A DNA stretch of 64,000 nt, taken from NCBI GenBank assembly GCA_963664845.1, contig OY761615.1, positions 5,828,001 to 5,892,000 of the forward strand, in the 5' to 3' direction. Position 1 is the first letter of the stretch. Each line of letters starts with the position of its first letter. The notes beneath the pieces were generated by a model. It was not told the DNA's origin and did not search any database. It saw only the letters and a list, made by a program, of their open reading frames with translations. This document shows positions 1 to 8,686 of the stretch, piece after piece. The DNA comes from CAIYTF01 sp963664845 (lineage in GTDB: Bacteria; Bacteroidota; Ignavibacteria; Ignavibacteriales; Ignavibacteriaceae). The translations under genes and the position numbers were made by a program.

Positions 1-2
1 AT

Positions 3-689
3 AGGACAGCACCTGAATATGACGAGTTTGCAATGACTGTTCAGCACCCTTTCTATTTTAATGAAAGGTCTGAAAACCTCTTAGCACAATTGAGGTTGTT
101 AACTACCAGAGCAATGGAAAAATCTAGGCTTGACTGGGATGATTTAGATGATATTATATTAGCTGGTGGCTCTTGCCGAATGAACATGATTCCCCAAATG
201 TTGGAAAAATTAACATGCAAAAAAATAAAGAAAGACAGAGAGGGATTTAGTTTTGATACTGCCATTGCCATAGGTGCCGCCATATATGGCTATCAGAAGA
301 ATTTAGTGCATGACATAGCTTCAAGCTCAGTAGGTATCAAAATAAAGGAGAACGGCAGAGAATTTATTGAACATCTAATCTGTAAAGGGGAAAAATTACC
401 TTGCGGTAATGAACAAAAATATTATGCAGGTGCAAATGCACTTCTGGAGGTCTACGAGGGAGAATCAGACAGTGTTGCTGAATGTATTAAAAGAGGGAAA
501 GTCGATCTGGACAACATAGACGGTTACGTGCTTGTTAATGTTTACGAAAATATTGATGGTGAGCTGAAGGTTATTGCTACATATCCAAACGGGCAAAAGG
601 AATTGCAATTATTTCATGAATTATTCAACTACGAAAACCGCGCTGAACCTTTAAAAAGCAAAATTTTATCAATTAATCTTAATTTGTGA
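3..689 (+). CDS. Hsp70/DnaK-family protein, 3' part (5' end outside window)
   Basis: The reading frame is open from base 3, so the first internal ATG at 33 is probably not the start. About 228 residues are visible. The phosphate-2/adenosine region of the actin-like ATPase is recognisable (DDIILAGGSCRMNMIPQMLE, then FDTAIAIGAAIYG), followed by a stretch resembling the start of the Hsp70 substrate-binding beta-domain (SSVGIKIKENG). The helical lid is short or absent, since the protein ends about 130 residues after the ATPase core. This matches stand-alone Hsp70-like proteins more than canonical DnaK. The stop is 6 bp before the next gene, whose protein carries a degenerate J-like domain, so the two are probably co-transcribed and may act as a chaperone/co-chaperone pair. 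That pairing is inference. AT-rich codon use suggests acquired DNA. Confidence 0.8.
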   Translation, partial: RTAPEYDEFAMTVQHPFYFNERSENLLAQLRLLTTRAMEKSRLDWDDLDDIILAGGSCRMNMIPQMLEKLTCKKIKKDREGFSFDTAIAIGAAIYGYQKNLVHDIASSSVGIKIKENGREFIEHLICKGEKLPCGNEQKYYAGANALLEVYEGESDSVAECIKRGKVDLDNIDGYVLVNVYENIDGELKVIATYPNGQKELQLFHELFNYENRAEPLKSKILSINLNL

Positions 690-695
690 TTCAAA

Positions 696-3600
696 ATGAA
701 TGATGAAAAATCTTTGCCTAGTGGTAATAAGAAATTTATTAACGATTCTGCACAAAAATCATTACCATCTTCCGACAGTATTTCAAAATCAAATAAAACT
801 CTTCCTTCCAGGGGTTCTTTGAATAACGGTTCCGAATTTGCACCAAATCAAATTGTATTAAAACAAGAAACTATTGATGAGCGTATTCATCAATCAACAA
901 AATCTGGGGGACTTAAGGAATTACCAACCGGTTTCAAAAATAAAGATGGAGACTGGAATGTAATATTATCAACAAATTATTTTAAGATATTGTACTTAGA
1001 TTATAAGGAACATAAATCCATTACTAAGAATATGGTTGACGGTAATTTTAATATAATACAAAATTTTTGGAAGGATACTAAATATAGATATCAGACTGCT
1101 CCTGGTGCAGTTCCGCAAATGATAGAAACAACATACGGCAAAGAAAATATAGACAACGCATTAGTAATTATTCAGAAGGCGTATGATGCGTTAAGTAAGC
1201 CTGGTGGTGTAGAAATATATTACGCCGAACTTGAAAAAAATAGATATAGAAGCGGATTATTAAAGATTCAGCCGCAACTAAAACTTGCTGCCACTAGTGC
1301 ATTTTTGCCGCCGGCGACAGAAGAGTTATTGTATAACATGGCAATAGAGGTGGAACTTACTAGTGAAGAAATTGCAAAAATAATCGAACAATTTCTAAAA
1401 GAAAATAACATAAAAAGGGGTGAATTTAGTTCTGTCTTGGAAGAAACTGAGCGTATTTTTTTATACCAAATCAAAAAACAACTGAAAGATAATTTACTTA
1501 GTATAGATGAAGAAGACGAATTAAAAGTTGATCTAAAGACATACAAGATCCCAGACGAACGTTTTGAGCCTTTGATTATGCACGCTCTCCGAGAAGTAAA
1601 GGACTGCGAAAGGGAATATACGTTTGAAAAGGATAAAAATCGATTTTCTGAATTTTATATGAGTCTTTTAATACAATACGGATTAGATGATAACGGAAAT
1701 TTAGAAAATATAGCGACTCGTGAATTATTTGAACGGGACTCTTCCTTGACTGAATTTTTTCCTCTGCAAAGCACAACAAGAGCTAATTTAGTCTTGCGGA
1801 CAAAGGAGTTATATTTAAAAAACCTTTCTATTCAAAAGCTTGAATTTTTAAGTGAGGCGTTGAATAAATTTCAAATTTTCCACAAGAGCGGAGATGAAAT
1901 TGAAAAATTAAAAAATAGTAAATTATTTCCTATGGTTCTCCGTAAAAGCCGGGAAGAACTTATAAAGAAATCATTGGCGATCATACGATATGCTAATGTG
2001 TTATTTCTGTCGGAAACAAGTTCTATCCTTTATAAAGAAGCAAACTGGAAATTGAACGAAGCAGCAAGGTCGGTACTTGTTAATACTCCACACAAAATTG
2101 TTTTAAAAACTCCGGTTACAATTAGAGTAAATATTACTGAAAAATTGCTTGCTCCTGATCCCATTCTTGATGAGAGTGTTGATCTGCGCATGTTATATAA
2201 CATTACTGTGAATCAATCAGCTGAAAATATAGATTTAGTTGATGAAGAAATCAATGAAGACAAGAGCATTGTGCGGATAAAACCGGATTTCAATTATATA
2301 GATTCTGATACTCGAAAAAAAATTCTATCTACAGTAGAAATTTGGGCGCTTTCAGAATATGAATATGAAAAAAAATATTTTACAGCTTCTCATGAAGAAA
2401 TGGTCAAAAAACAAAGATTTGGCCTATCCGTTCCCAACCAGAACTTATTAGAAAATTCAACAGATTTTCACTTGACTAAGACCGAACGGAGAAGTATTAT
2501 CACTGAGTTAGAAAAACCTCTGCGTCTAAAAGCTGAAAAAGAGTTTATTGATATTGTGAGATCAAAGGTTGGTGTAAATACTATAATCCCGGTTCTTGCG
2601 AATTATTTAGAAGAACTCAATGATAAATCATACTTTCTGTCACCTCAAAAAAATGAAATTTCTTTTCCGGTTAAACCATTTCGGGAGATCATATCGGGGA
2701 ATACGGAACCATATGAGAACGCACTAAGAAAAGTAATTCAAAAACTTAAAAAAGAGTATCAAATTGAACCATTTTTAATAAAAAAGTATAATCTAAAAGA
2801 TAATGCTGGTATATCTAAAACTGATCTACTAAATGAAATTAGAAATTTTCACACAGAAAATGAAGAACAACTGTTATCTGTATTTTTAGATATCAAAATA
2901 AAAGCAGAATCGGAAAAATTTTTTGTAATTGAGGCTTCTGATGAATCTGAAATTATGTTTTTTAACGTGTTTAACGAGGCTGTTGAATTAAGTTCAAAAA
3001 AATATACATTAAAAGAAGATAAATGGCTTACCGACTCATTTAAAAAAGATTTGGTGAAAGTTGGAGCTATGTATGGTTTGTCCTCGGAAAATGTAATTAA
3101 GCATATTGAAGAATATAAACCAAAATATAAAATATTTACAAAACCACGATGGAAAGATTTTTATGAACTACTCATTAAAATTGTGGTTCCTCTGTTTTTA
3201 ATAAGGTTATGGCTGTCAGTTTCCTATCCGGATTGGATATTCCTTGAAAACTCCGGCGCCGGAGAAAAGATAGTGGGATTTTTAGATTATTTAACCTGCG
3301 TTTCTCCTCTTATTCCGAGCTTTAGTTGGGCGTTGTTTGCTATAATACTTTTTACACCATTCGCATTTTCTAAAGCTGTTAAAGGATTACTAACTTCATT
3401 CAAAAATACTAAAAGGAATCTATTTGTAGCGTCACTTACAATTGTTTTAATAATTTCAACTATTTCCATTATAGTAAGCGGCTCTGATTCAATTAGGCAG
3501 GCATTTATTGAAAAGGCAAAACAAAATGCTTCTGATTATGAATCGAAAGGAGAATATACTTTGGCAATAAATGAATTCAATAAAGCGCTTTTTCTTGCAG

Positions 3601-4382
3601 TTGAAGGCAGATCAAAGTATTATATCCAGCGTGGGAATATATATAGTAAAAAATTATTAGAATTATATAAGAGTAATCAGCAGATGCACTCAGTAAGTGA
3701 TGAAGCGATTAAAGATTATTCCTTGGGAATAGAGATGGAGCCGAACAACGCTGAATATTATATACTTAGAGGAAATTACTATTTTGAAAAAGCTAGTTTA
3801 TTTAATGATTTAGACGAATATTCATTGGCCAGAGACGACTATTATAAAGCAAGCCAAATTAATCAAAATAGTGCTCAGCATTCAAGTTTTGATTACAATG
3901 GTAAGATAAATATAATAGATTCTGCTGTTAGAGTGTTAAAGAAAAATATGGCTGTTCAAAAAAAACGTGTTTTATATCAAGAAGCCGGAATCATTCCTGA
4001 CTACAAAATTATTGCTGATAATGTCTCTTTGAAAAGTAATCATTCGACCTTTGCGGGAAGTGTTAAAACATTAAAGCGATTTGAGGAAGTAAAAAAAATT
4101 GATTCATGGGTTAGTAAAGAATCAGATATGGTAGAGGTTGCAGAAGATGTTAATCTGATGAAAAACGGAAATCCTGCTAACATTCCTGCGGGATCTTTAG
4201 TAAAAATAATTGGTAAAGTAGAATCGTACTATATTGTTTCATATAAAACAAAAAAAAGTGAAGTTACTGGAAAGGTCGCCGTAAGTTCCACAAGAAATAT
4301 ATCTGAGGTTGAGTGGATAAAGATTAAATCATTGCATGGGAGTGTAGGGTGGATTCGGAAAAGCGAAGTTAGCCCTCTTTAG
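696..4382 (+). CDS. Membrane protein with degenerate J-like domain, TPRs and C-terminal SH3-like domain
   Basis: A 1228-residue protein. The N-terminal ~60 residues are polar and repeat a K(S/T)LPS motif. Residues ~85-180 resemble a J domain (NYFKILYLDY at the start, IIQKAYDALSKPGGVEIYYAE at the end), but the HPD tripeptide needed to stimulate Hsp70 is not visible. A long charged helical region follows. Three hydrophobic segments lie at ~825-845, ~875-895 and ~907-928, then TPR-like repeats at ~940-1075. The last ~80 residues look like a bacterial SH3 domain ending GWIRKSEV. The same ending type occurs in the two lipoproteins downstream. The gene starts 6 bp after the Hsp70-like stop with no clear ribosome-binding site, which suggests translational coupling. 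Function unknown. Domain order suggests a membrane-anchored scaffold for the Hsp70-like protein. Confidence 0.75.
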   Translation: MNDEKSLPSGNKKFINDSAQKSLPSSDSISKSNKTLPSRGSLNNGSEFAPNQIVLKQETIDERIHQSTKSGGLKELPTGFKNKDGDWNVILSTNYFKILYLDYKEHKSITKNMVDGNFNIIQNFWKDTKYRYQTAPGAVPQMIETTYGKENIDNALVIIQKAYDALSKPGGVEIYYAELEKNRYRSGLLKIQPQLKLAATSAFLPPATEELLYNMAIEVELTSEEIAKIIEQFLKENNIKRGEFSSVLEETERIFLYQIKKQLKDNLLSIDEEDELKVDLKTYKIPDERFEPLIMHALREVKDCEREYTFEKDKNRFSEFYMSLLIQYGLDDNGNLENIATRELFERDSSLTEFFPLQSTTRANLVLRTKELYLKNLSIQKLEFLSEALNKFQIFHKSGDEIEKLKNSKLFPMVLRKSREELIKKSLAIIRYANVLFLSETSSILYKEANWKLNEAARSVLVNTPHKIVLKTPVTIRVNITEKLLAPDPILDESVDLRMLYNITVNQSAENIDLVDEEINEDKSIVRIKPDFNYIDSDTRKKILSTVEIWALSEYEYEKKYFTASHEEMVKKQRFGLSVPNQNLLENSTDFHLTKTERRSIITELEKPLRLKAEKEFIDIVRSKVGVNTIIPVLANYLEELNDKSYFLSPQKNEISFPVKPFREIISGNTEPYENALRKVIQKLKKEYQIEPFLIKKYNLKDNAGISKTDLLNEIRNFHTENEEQLLSVFLDIKIKAESEKFFVIEASDESEIMFFNVFNEAVELSSKKYTLKEDKWLTDSFKKDLVKVGAMYGLSSENVIKHIEEYKPKYKIFTKPRWKDFYELLIKIVVPLFLIRLWLSVSYPDWIFLENSGAGEKIVGFLDYLTCVSPLIPSFSWALFAIILFTPFAFSKAVKGLLTSFKNTKRNLFVASLTIVLIISTISIIVSGSDSIRQAFIEKAKQNASDYESKGEYTLAINEFNKALFLAVEGRSKYYIQRGNIYSKKLLELYKSNQQMHSVSDEAIKDYSLGIEMEPNNAEYYILRGNYYFEKASLFNDLDEYSLARDDYYKASQINQNSAQHSSFDYNGKINIIDSAVRVLKKNMAVQKKRVLYQEAGIIPDYKIIADNVSLKSNHSTFAGSVKTLKRFEEVKKIDSWVSKESDMVEVAEDVNLMKNGNPANIPAGSLVKIIGKVESYYIVSYKTKKSEVTGKVAVSSTRNISEVEWIKIKSLHGSVGWIRKSEVSPL

Positions 4383-4766
4383 ACTAAACAGAAAAAAATT
4401 CTCTAATACATATTATATATGCAGGCGTTTAAATTACGGATCATATTAAATGAATGGGCCATGAAAATATCAAATGGCTATCTTCCTATTTAAATTGACA
4501 GATAAGAAGAAACAGTTAAGTAAACAATGATAAATAATTAAAGTGGAAATGTACGATTCTGATTATTGAATATCTGCATTATTGCATGAATACCTTATTG
4601 CTTACCCAGCGTAGGTAAGTAATTAGGCCGGAAGGAGAATCGATAGATAATTCAAATTGACTCTAATTATGAAAATCATTTAATATAATCGTACTTATTA
4701 AATACACAAATAATTCATATAGTGTTCAGAACGATAAATATATGTTAAATTAAGGAAGGATCGCAA
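4383..4766. other. AT-rich intergenic region
   Basis: 384 bp without a credible gene. It is strongly AT-rich. The only clear element is a ribosome-binding site (GGAAGG near 4754) for the following lipoprotein gene. No convincing terminator hairpin is visible after 4382. A promoter for the lipoprotein pair is expected here, but no single box stands out. Confidence 0.5.
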
Positions 4767-5717
4767 ATGAAAGTATTTTTACTCTCTATTTTCAATAGAG
4801 TACTGATAATCAGTTTGTTGGCAAATTTGGGTTGTTATAATTATTACAGGGGCGGCCTGCATAATTATGATATTGTCAAAAATAGCGAAGTCTTGCGTTC
4901 CAGTAGTTTAGCGTATTCTATTTCTTCAATGCCTGTATTCGGAAATCCTGTTTTAACATTGCAATTTAGGTACATAGGTTTGTATGACTACAGAGCTGTT
5001 GAAAATTATACAGAACTGAGGCAATTAACAAATGCATCATTGTATATACCAAGATCAATGATCATAGTCGGTGTTGCTTCTGCAGTGGTTGGTGCCGTTA
5101 TTGCAGTTGATAGTGGCGCATCAGAAGATAAAAAGCGAACCGGGCTTGCTGTTTTAGGAGGCGGTATTGCAGTAGGCTTACTTGGATCTATTTTGAGATC
5201 TGATGGACCTATTGAGGCAACAGAAAAAATTATTGTAGGAGACACAGTAAGTAAGACAAAAACCTCTGAGCCCGAGTATTTAGTAGCTGATGAATTTTAC
5301 GTTACAATTAATGGTAGAAGCAGGATATATCGAACCAATTCCAAAGGGGAAATATCGATAGATTTATCTAAAGAATTTAACTTAGATCGGTTTGAAAAAA
5401 TTATGGCACTTTATGTGCAGGTTCAACTTTCTGATAAAAACAGTAATATCTCTGCGCTAGGATTATCCGTTCCCTGGGAAAAAACAATTGATATAAATTC
5501 TACTGCGTGGACTAAAGAATTCTGCGAAATAGTTGCTGATGAAATTAAAGTGTTTAATTCTCCGGGCACGTCAGGTAAAAACTTAGGCGTTTGTAAAATA
5601 ACAGAGAAATATCCAATTATTCCGAATGCTAATGCAGAATGGACGCATATTAAATATTATGGGGTTGATGGTTGGATCTCTTCTTTTGCGGGGAAACGAA
5701 TTTGGTTAGCAAAATAA
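4767..5717 (+). CDS. Putative lipoprotein with C-terminal SH3-like domain (paralog 1)
   Basis: A 316-residue protein with an N-terminal hydrophobic segment ending in Cys (LANLGC, followed by YNYY). The position -3 residue is Asn, so the lipobox is atypical, but the same pattern recurs in the next gene, which supports lipidation. Residues ~90-145 hold two glycine-rich hydrophobic stretches (a SMIIVGVASAVVGAV-type segment and a GGGIAVGLLG-type segment) that could be a membrane hairpin. The C-terminal ~70 residues form an SH3-like domain (DEIKVFNSPGTSG ... GWISSFAGK). The start is set by GGAAGGA about 10 bp upstream of the ATG. It is a tandem paralog of the next gene, 43 bp away. Function unknown. 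The shared SH3-like ending suggests it works in the envelope with the large J-like protein upstream. Confidence 0.75.
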   Translation: MKVFLLSIFNRVLIISLLANLGCYNYYRGGLHNYDIVKNSEVLRSSSLAYSISSMPVFGNPVLTLQFRYIGLYDYRAVENYTELRQLTNASLYIPRSMIIVGVASAVVGAVIAVDSGASEDKKRTGLAVLGGGIAVGLLGSILRSDGPIEATEKIIVGDTVSKTKTSEPEYLVADEFYVTINGRSRIYRTNSKGEISIDLSKEFNLDRFEKIMALYVQVQLSDKNSNISALGLSVPWEKTIDINSTAWTKEFCEIVADEIKVFNSPGTSGKNLGVCKITEKYPIIPNANAEWTHIKYYGVDGWISSFAGKRIWLAK

Positions 5718-5760
5718 TTTTGTATTACTAAGTCGAACAGATAAAAAGGACGTGTAGCGA

Positions 5761-6723
5761 ATGAAAACATATGTGAATAATATAATACTAAGAGCTTTAA
5801 TTATTACATTAGTAGTAAATGTTGGATGTTATAATTATTATACAGAAAAATTGTCGGAGAATATAAGAGTTCCTAATAGCGAAAAATTATTAAGAAGTAA
5901 CGCAGATTATTCTATCGATACTCTTCCTGTATATGATAACCCAGTATTATCGGTTACGCTGCGATACTCTTCTTTTAAAGACTATAAAGTGATAACACAA
6001 TATGCTGAGAAAAGAGAAGTCCAACAAGGATCTGTTTTTATCCCAAGATTAATGATGCTTTCTGGTGCTCTTGCTATGTTAGGCGGTGGCATTGTAGCTC
6101 TTGGTAGCGCGGTTGATAGTGCCGGATCTGAGAAAACAATGAAAAAAGGAGGAGAGATATTTGGAGCTGGTCTTCTGGTTGGCTTAATTGGATATATGTG
6201 TAATTCTGATGATGGTGCTAAATATACAGGAAAAGTCAAGCAAGTAGATACTGTAACTATGACAACTAGCGAAGATGGATTTTTGGAGAACGAAGAGATT
6301 AATATAAAAATAAATAATATTTTAAAAGTATATACAACGAATTCTCTGGGCCAGATTCGGATAAATTTGGTTCAGGATTATGGACTAAATACATTTGAAA
6401 ATAGAAATAAATTGAGTGTCGAGTTTCAAATATATAAGGACCATCCAAAAATCCGGGAATTGAATTTGTCTATGTCTGATAACAATACTTTTGATTTACA
6501 TTCTGCTGATTGGACTCGGGAGTATTGTGAAATAATCGCAGATGAAATTAAAGTATTTGACTCTCCCGGTACGTCCAGTAAATTTCTAGGCGTTTGCAAA
6601 AAAGGAGAGAAATATCTCGTGAATATTTCAAATAAAGGAGAGTGGATCAATATAGTTTATGGTGGTGGTATAGGGTGGATATCTTCTTTTGCTGCGAAAA
6701 GTATTTGGCGAGCAAAGCAATAG
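5761..6723 (+). CDS. Putative lipoprotein with C-terminal SH3-like domain (paralog 2)
   Basis: A 320-residue tandem duplicate of the preceding gene. It has the same layout: hydrophobic N-terminus ending in VNVGC then YNYY, two glycine-rich hydrophobic stretches at ~95-150 (ALAMLGGGIVALGS, GAGLLVGLIG), a variable middle, and a C-terminal SH3-like domain with the shared DEIKVF(N/D)SPGTS motif and a GWISSFA ending. An AAAGGA ribosome-binding site lies about 13 bp upstream of the ATG. The copies have diverged widely outside these blocks, so the duplication is not recent. Whether they bind peptidoglycan, peptide or another protein cannot be told from sequence. The gene lies about 90 bp upstream of an insertion sequence. 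Confidence 0.75.
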   Translation: MKTYVNNIILRALIITLVVNVGCYNYYTEKLSENIRVPNSEKLLRSNADYSIDTLPVYDNPVLSVTLRYSSFKDYKVITQYAEKREVQQGSVFIPRLMMLSGALAMLGGGIVALGSAVDSAGSEKTMKKGGEIFGAGLLVGLIGYMCNSDDGAKYTGKVKQVDTVTMTTSEDGFLENEEINIKINNILKVYTTNSLGQIRINLVQDYGLNTFENRNKLSVEFQIYKDHPKIRELNLSMSDNNTFDLHSADWTREYCEIIADEIKVFDSPGTSSKFLGVCKKGEKYLVNISNKGEWINIVYGGGIGWISSFAAKSIWRAKQ

Positions 6724-6811
6724 TTATTAAAATTTTCTTTTTTAGTTATTTATTAAATTTTATTTTAGTTATAATAGTGCTGGTGATATACATAATAGTT
6801 TGCCAAACATT

Positions 6812-6819
6812 ATAACAAC
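6812..6819. repeat. Target-site duplication, left copy
   Basis: ATAACAAC, identical to 8270-8277 on the other side of the IS256-family element. Eight bases is a typical duplication length for this family. Confidence 0.9.
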
Positions 6820-6847
6820 GGGAGTGTAACATAGATTGTGTAAATGG
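6820..6847 (+). repeat. IS256-family left inverted repeat
   Basis: Begins GGGAGTGTAAC and ends GATTGTGTAAATGG. It pairs with the reverse complement of 8242-8269 at 21 of 28 positions. Confidence 0.88.
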
Positions 6848-6849
6848 TT

Positions 6850-6925
6850 AGTCCGCGGGTACTGCGGAACGGAACGAAGCCGGAGCGTAGCGAAGGCGAG
6901 TGAAGTGCAGCAGTACCCGCGGACT
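6850..6925 (+). repeat. Long hairpin between IS left end and transposase gene
   Basis: The 16-base arm AGTCCGCGGGTACTGC at 6850-6865 is perfectly complementary to 6910-6925, with a 44-base loop. There is no U-run, so it is not a classical terminator. A structure at this place could block read-through transcription or hide the transposase start from outside transcripts, as reported for some other insertion sequences. Here that role is inference. Confidence 0.8.
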
Positions 6926-6997
6926 CGAAAAAATCGGCCTTTGGATTTTGGCCATTTTAATTCATTTTACCATTTACTAATTCTGGAGTATCACCCT

Positions 6998-8230
6998 ATG
7001 GAAAATCTCGACGAACTGTTCGAGCAATTCAAAAAAGACCTTGGACACGCTAAAACCTACAACGATCTCATGGGCAAAGACGGCGCTATTAAAAAGCTCA
7101 TGAAAGCCTCTCTTGAGTCTATGCTGGAAGCCGAAATGACTGAACATCTCGGCTACGAAAAGCACTCACCAGTCGGCAAGAAATCTGGCAACAGCCGGAA
7201 TGGGAAATATCCTAAAACAGTTATCGCCGATAACGGCCCCATCGACCTTGAAATTCCCCGTGACCGCAATGGTGAGTTTGATCCTGTTGTTGTTAAAAAA
7301 CATGAGAGCCGGTTAGGGAAAATCGAAGATCAAATCATCTCGATGTATGCCAGGGGTATGACCACCCGGGATATTCAGGCCCAGATTGAAGAGATCTATG
7401 GCGCTGATATCAGTCCAACTCTGGTTTCGCATATTACTGATAAAATATACGGGCTTGCCACTGAATGGCAGAACCGTCCGCTGGAGGCTGTCTACCCAAT
7501 TGTTTTCTTTGATGCAATTCACTACAAGGTAAGAGACGAAAGCACTAAAAAAGTGGCTTCTAAAGCGGCTTATACGTGCCTTGGGCTCAATATTGATGGT
7601 AAGAAAGATTTGCTTGGTCTTTGGGTTGGTGAGGCTGAAGGAGCAGCATTCTGGCTGCTGGTAATGACCGAACTGAAGAACCGCGGTGTCAAAGAAATCT
7701 GTATCGCCTGTGTTGACGGATTAAAGGGTTTGCCGAATACCATAAACACGGTCTTTCCGAATACCGAGATACAGCTTTGCATCGTTCACCAAATCAGAAA
7801 TTCTATGAAGTACGTGGCCTCTAAAGACCAGAAGGCATTTGCCCGTGATCTGAAAACGGTGTATTCGGCAGCCACGGAAGAACTCGCCCTGCAGAACCTG
7901 CAGATGCTTGAAGATACGTGGGGTAAAAAATATATACTGGCCTTAAAATCCTGGCGTGCAAACTGGGACAACCTTGCCGTTTTCTTCAAGTATCCGCAGG
8001 AAATCCGCACCATGATTTATACGACGAACGCAGTCGAAGCATTGCATCGCCAATTCAGAAAAGTTACTAAGGCGAAAACGCTTTTCCCTAATGATGACTC
8101 GTTGAAAAAAATGCTTTATCTTGCCTACCGGGATATTGCAAAAAAATGGAACATGCCAGTGAGAAACTGGTCGATTGTTATTGGACATTTTTCTATTATG
8201 TTTGCTGAACAAATAGCAAGCTATTTGTAA
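6998..8230 (+). CDS. IS256-family transposase
   Basis: A 410-residue mutator-type DDE transposase, a normal length for the family. The start at 6998 is preferred over an in-frame upstream GTG-like start because the upstream codons lie inside the inverted repeat and hairpin, and because GGAG at 6984-6987 gives a ribosome-binding site ~10 bp before the ATG. Visible landmarks are an N-terminal DNA-binding region (MTEHLGYEKH, SGNSRNGKYPKTV), first Asp in PIVFFDAIHYKV, second Asp in CVDGLKGLP, the IHQ-like VHQIRNS motif and the catalytic Glu in NAVEALHRQFRK. All catalytic residues are present. It would cut and join the ends listed for this element. Confidence 0.95.
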   Translation: MENLDELFEQFKKDLGHAKTYNDLMGKDGAIKKLMKASLESMLEAEMTEHLGYEKHSPVGKKSGNSRNGKYPKTVIADNGPIDLEIPRDRNGEFDPVVVKKHESRLGKIEDQIISMYARGMTTRDIQAQIEEIYGADISPTLVSHITDKIYGLATEWQNRPLEAVYPIVFFDAIHYKVRDESTKKVASKAAYTCLGLNIDGKKDLLGLWVGEAEGAAFWLLVMTELKNRGVKEICIACVDGLKGLPNTINTVFPNTEIQLCIVHQIRNSMKYVASKDQKAFARDLKTVYSAATEELALQNLQMLEDTWGKKYILALKSWRANWDNLAVFFKYPQEIRTMIYTTNAVEALHRQFRKVTKAKTLFPNDDSLKKMLYLAYRDIAKKWNMPVRNWSIVIGHFSIMFAEQIASYL

Positions 8231-8241
8231 AACCATTATTG

Positions 8242-8269
8242 CCATTTACACAATCGTATTTACAGACTC
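8242..8269 (-). repeat. IS256-family right inverted repeat
   Basis: The reverse complement begins GAGTCTGTAA and ends GATTGTGTAAATGG, matching the left end. The target duplication follows directly at 8270. Confidence 0.88.
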
Positions 8270-8277
8270 ATAACAAC
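8270..8277. repeat. Target-site duplication, right copy
   Basis: ATAACAAC, identical to 6812-6819. Confidence 0.9.
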
Positions 8278-8291
8278 TGCTTATGAGCATG

Positions 8292-8600
8292 TTGTCCTCT
8301 TTCGCCAGACAGAGTCCGGGCTTGTTTTTGTCCTTTGCTCCGCTCGCATCCGCTCAGTTAGTCCTGAAGTGCCTTAATTCTCGTTTATTTTCCAATCGAA
8401 AAAGTTGCGGACTGGCTCACTGGCTCGTTCTGCGTTCGATCACCGAACGCCAGACGACCCAATCACTTTATAAATAACGTCCCTGCCTCCCTGTCATCGG
8501 CAGGGCTCGTCCCTCGACTGGTACCGGCTATCCTTATGACCAAGATAGACACATTCGGGGATTTTATGCCGGCAACGGGTTTCGTGATTCATTCGGCTCA
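8292..8600 (+). repeat. Large direct repeat, copy A (brackets cargo block)
   Basis: About 310 bp that aligns along its whole length with 15732-16055 in the same orientation. Well-conserved blocks include CGCATCCGCTCAGTTAGTCC, GGCTCGTCCCTCGACTGGTA and ATAGACACATTCGGGGA, near the start, middle and end. Identity looks like roughly three quarters, with small insertions and deletions. No frame is conserved between the copies, so it is probably not a coding sequence. It fills the 409-bp gap between the IS right end and the helicase stop. Function unknown: it may be an element end, a recombination substrate or a dispersed genomic repeat. Confidence 0.8.
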
Positions 8601-8686
8601 ACATCCTTTGATACATCTTGCAGCCGTATTTTGTGCTTACATAATATGTTTGTCAAGTTCAAAAAGCGAAATTGATAGCAGATTTA

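Larger units (their letters stand above)
6820..8269 (+). mobile_element. Intact IS256-family insertion sequence (1450 bp)
   Basis: The element is bounded by imperfect 28-bp inverted repeats (6820-6847 and 8242-8269). They share an inner block of 14 identical bases (GATTGTGTAAATGG) plus an outer TGTAA, 21 of 28 positions in all. A perfect 8-bp direct repeat, ATAACAAC, flanks it. It encodes one full-length transposase with the DDE residues present. A long perfect hairpin lies between the left repeat and the gene. The intact ends, undamaged gene and perfect duplication point to a recent and possibly still active insertion. It landed just left of the first copy of the ~310-bp direct repeat that brackets the cargo block, and its base composition is richer in GC than the AT-rich genes to its left. 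Confidence 0.92.

Noticed and set aside
8292..8600. Integron attC or gene-cassette boundary
   Set aside because: No core-site pair of the RYYYAAC/GTTRRRY type and no integron integrase is visible. The copies are far longer than most attC sites.
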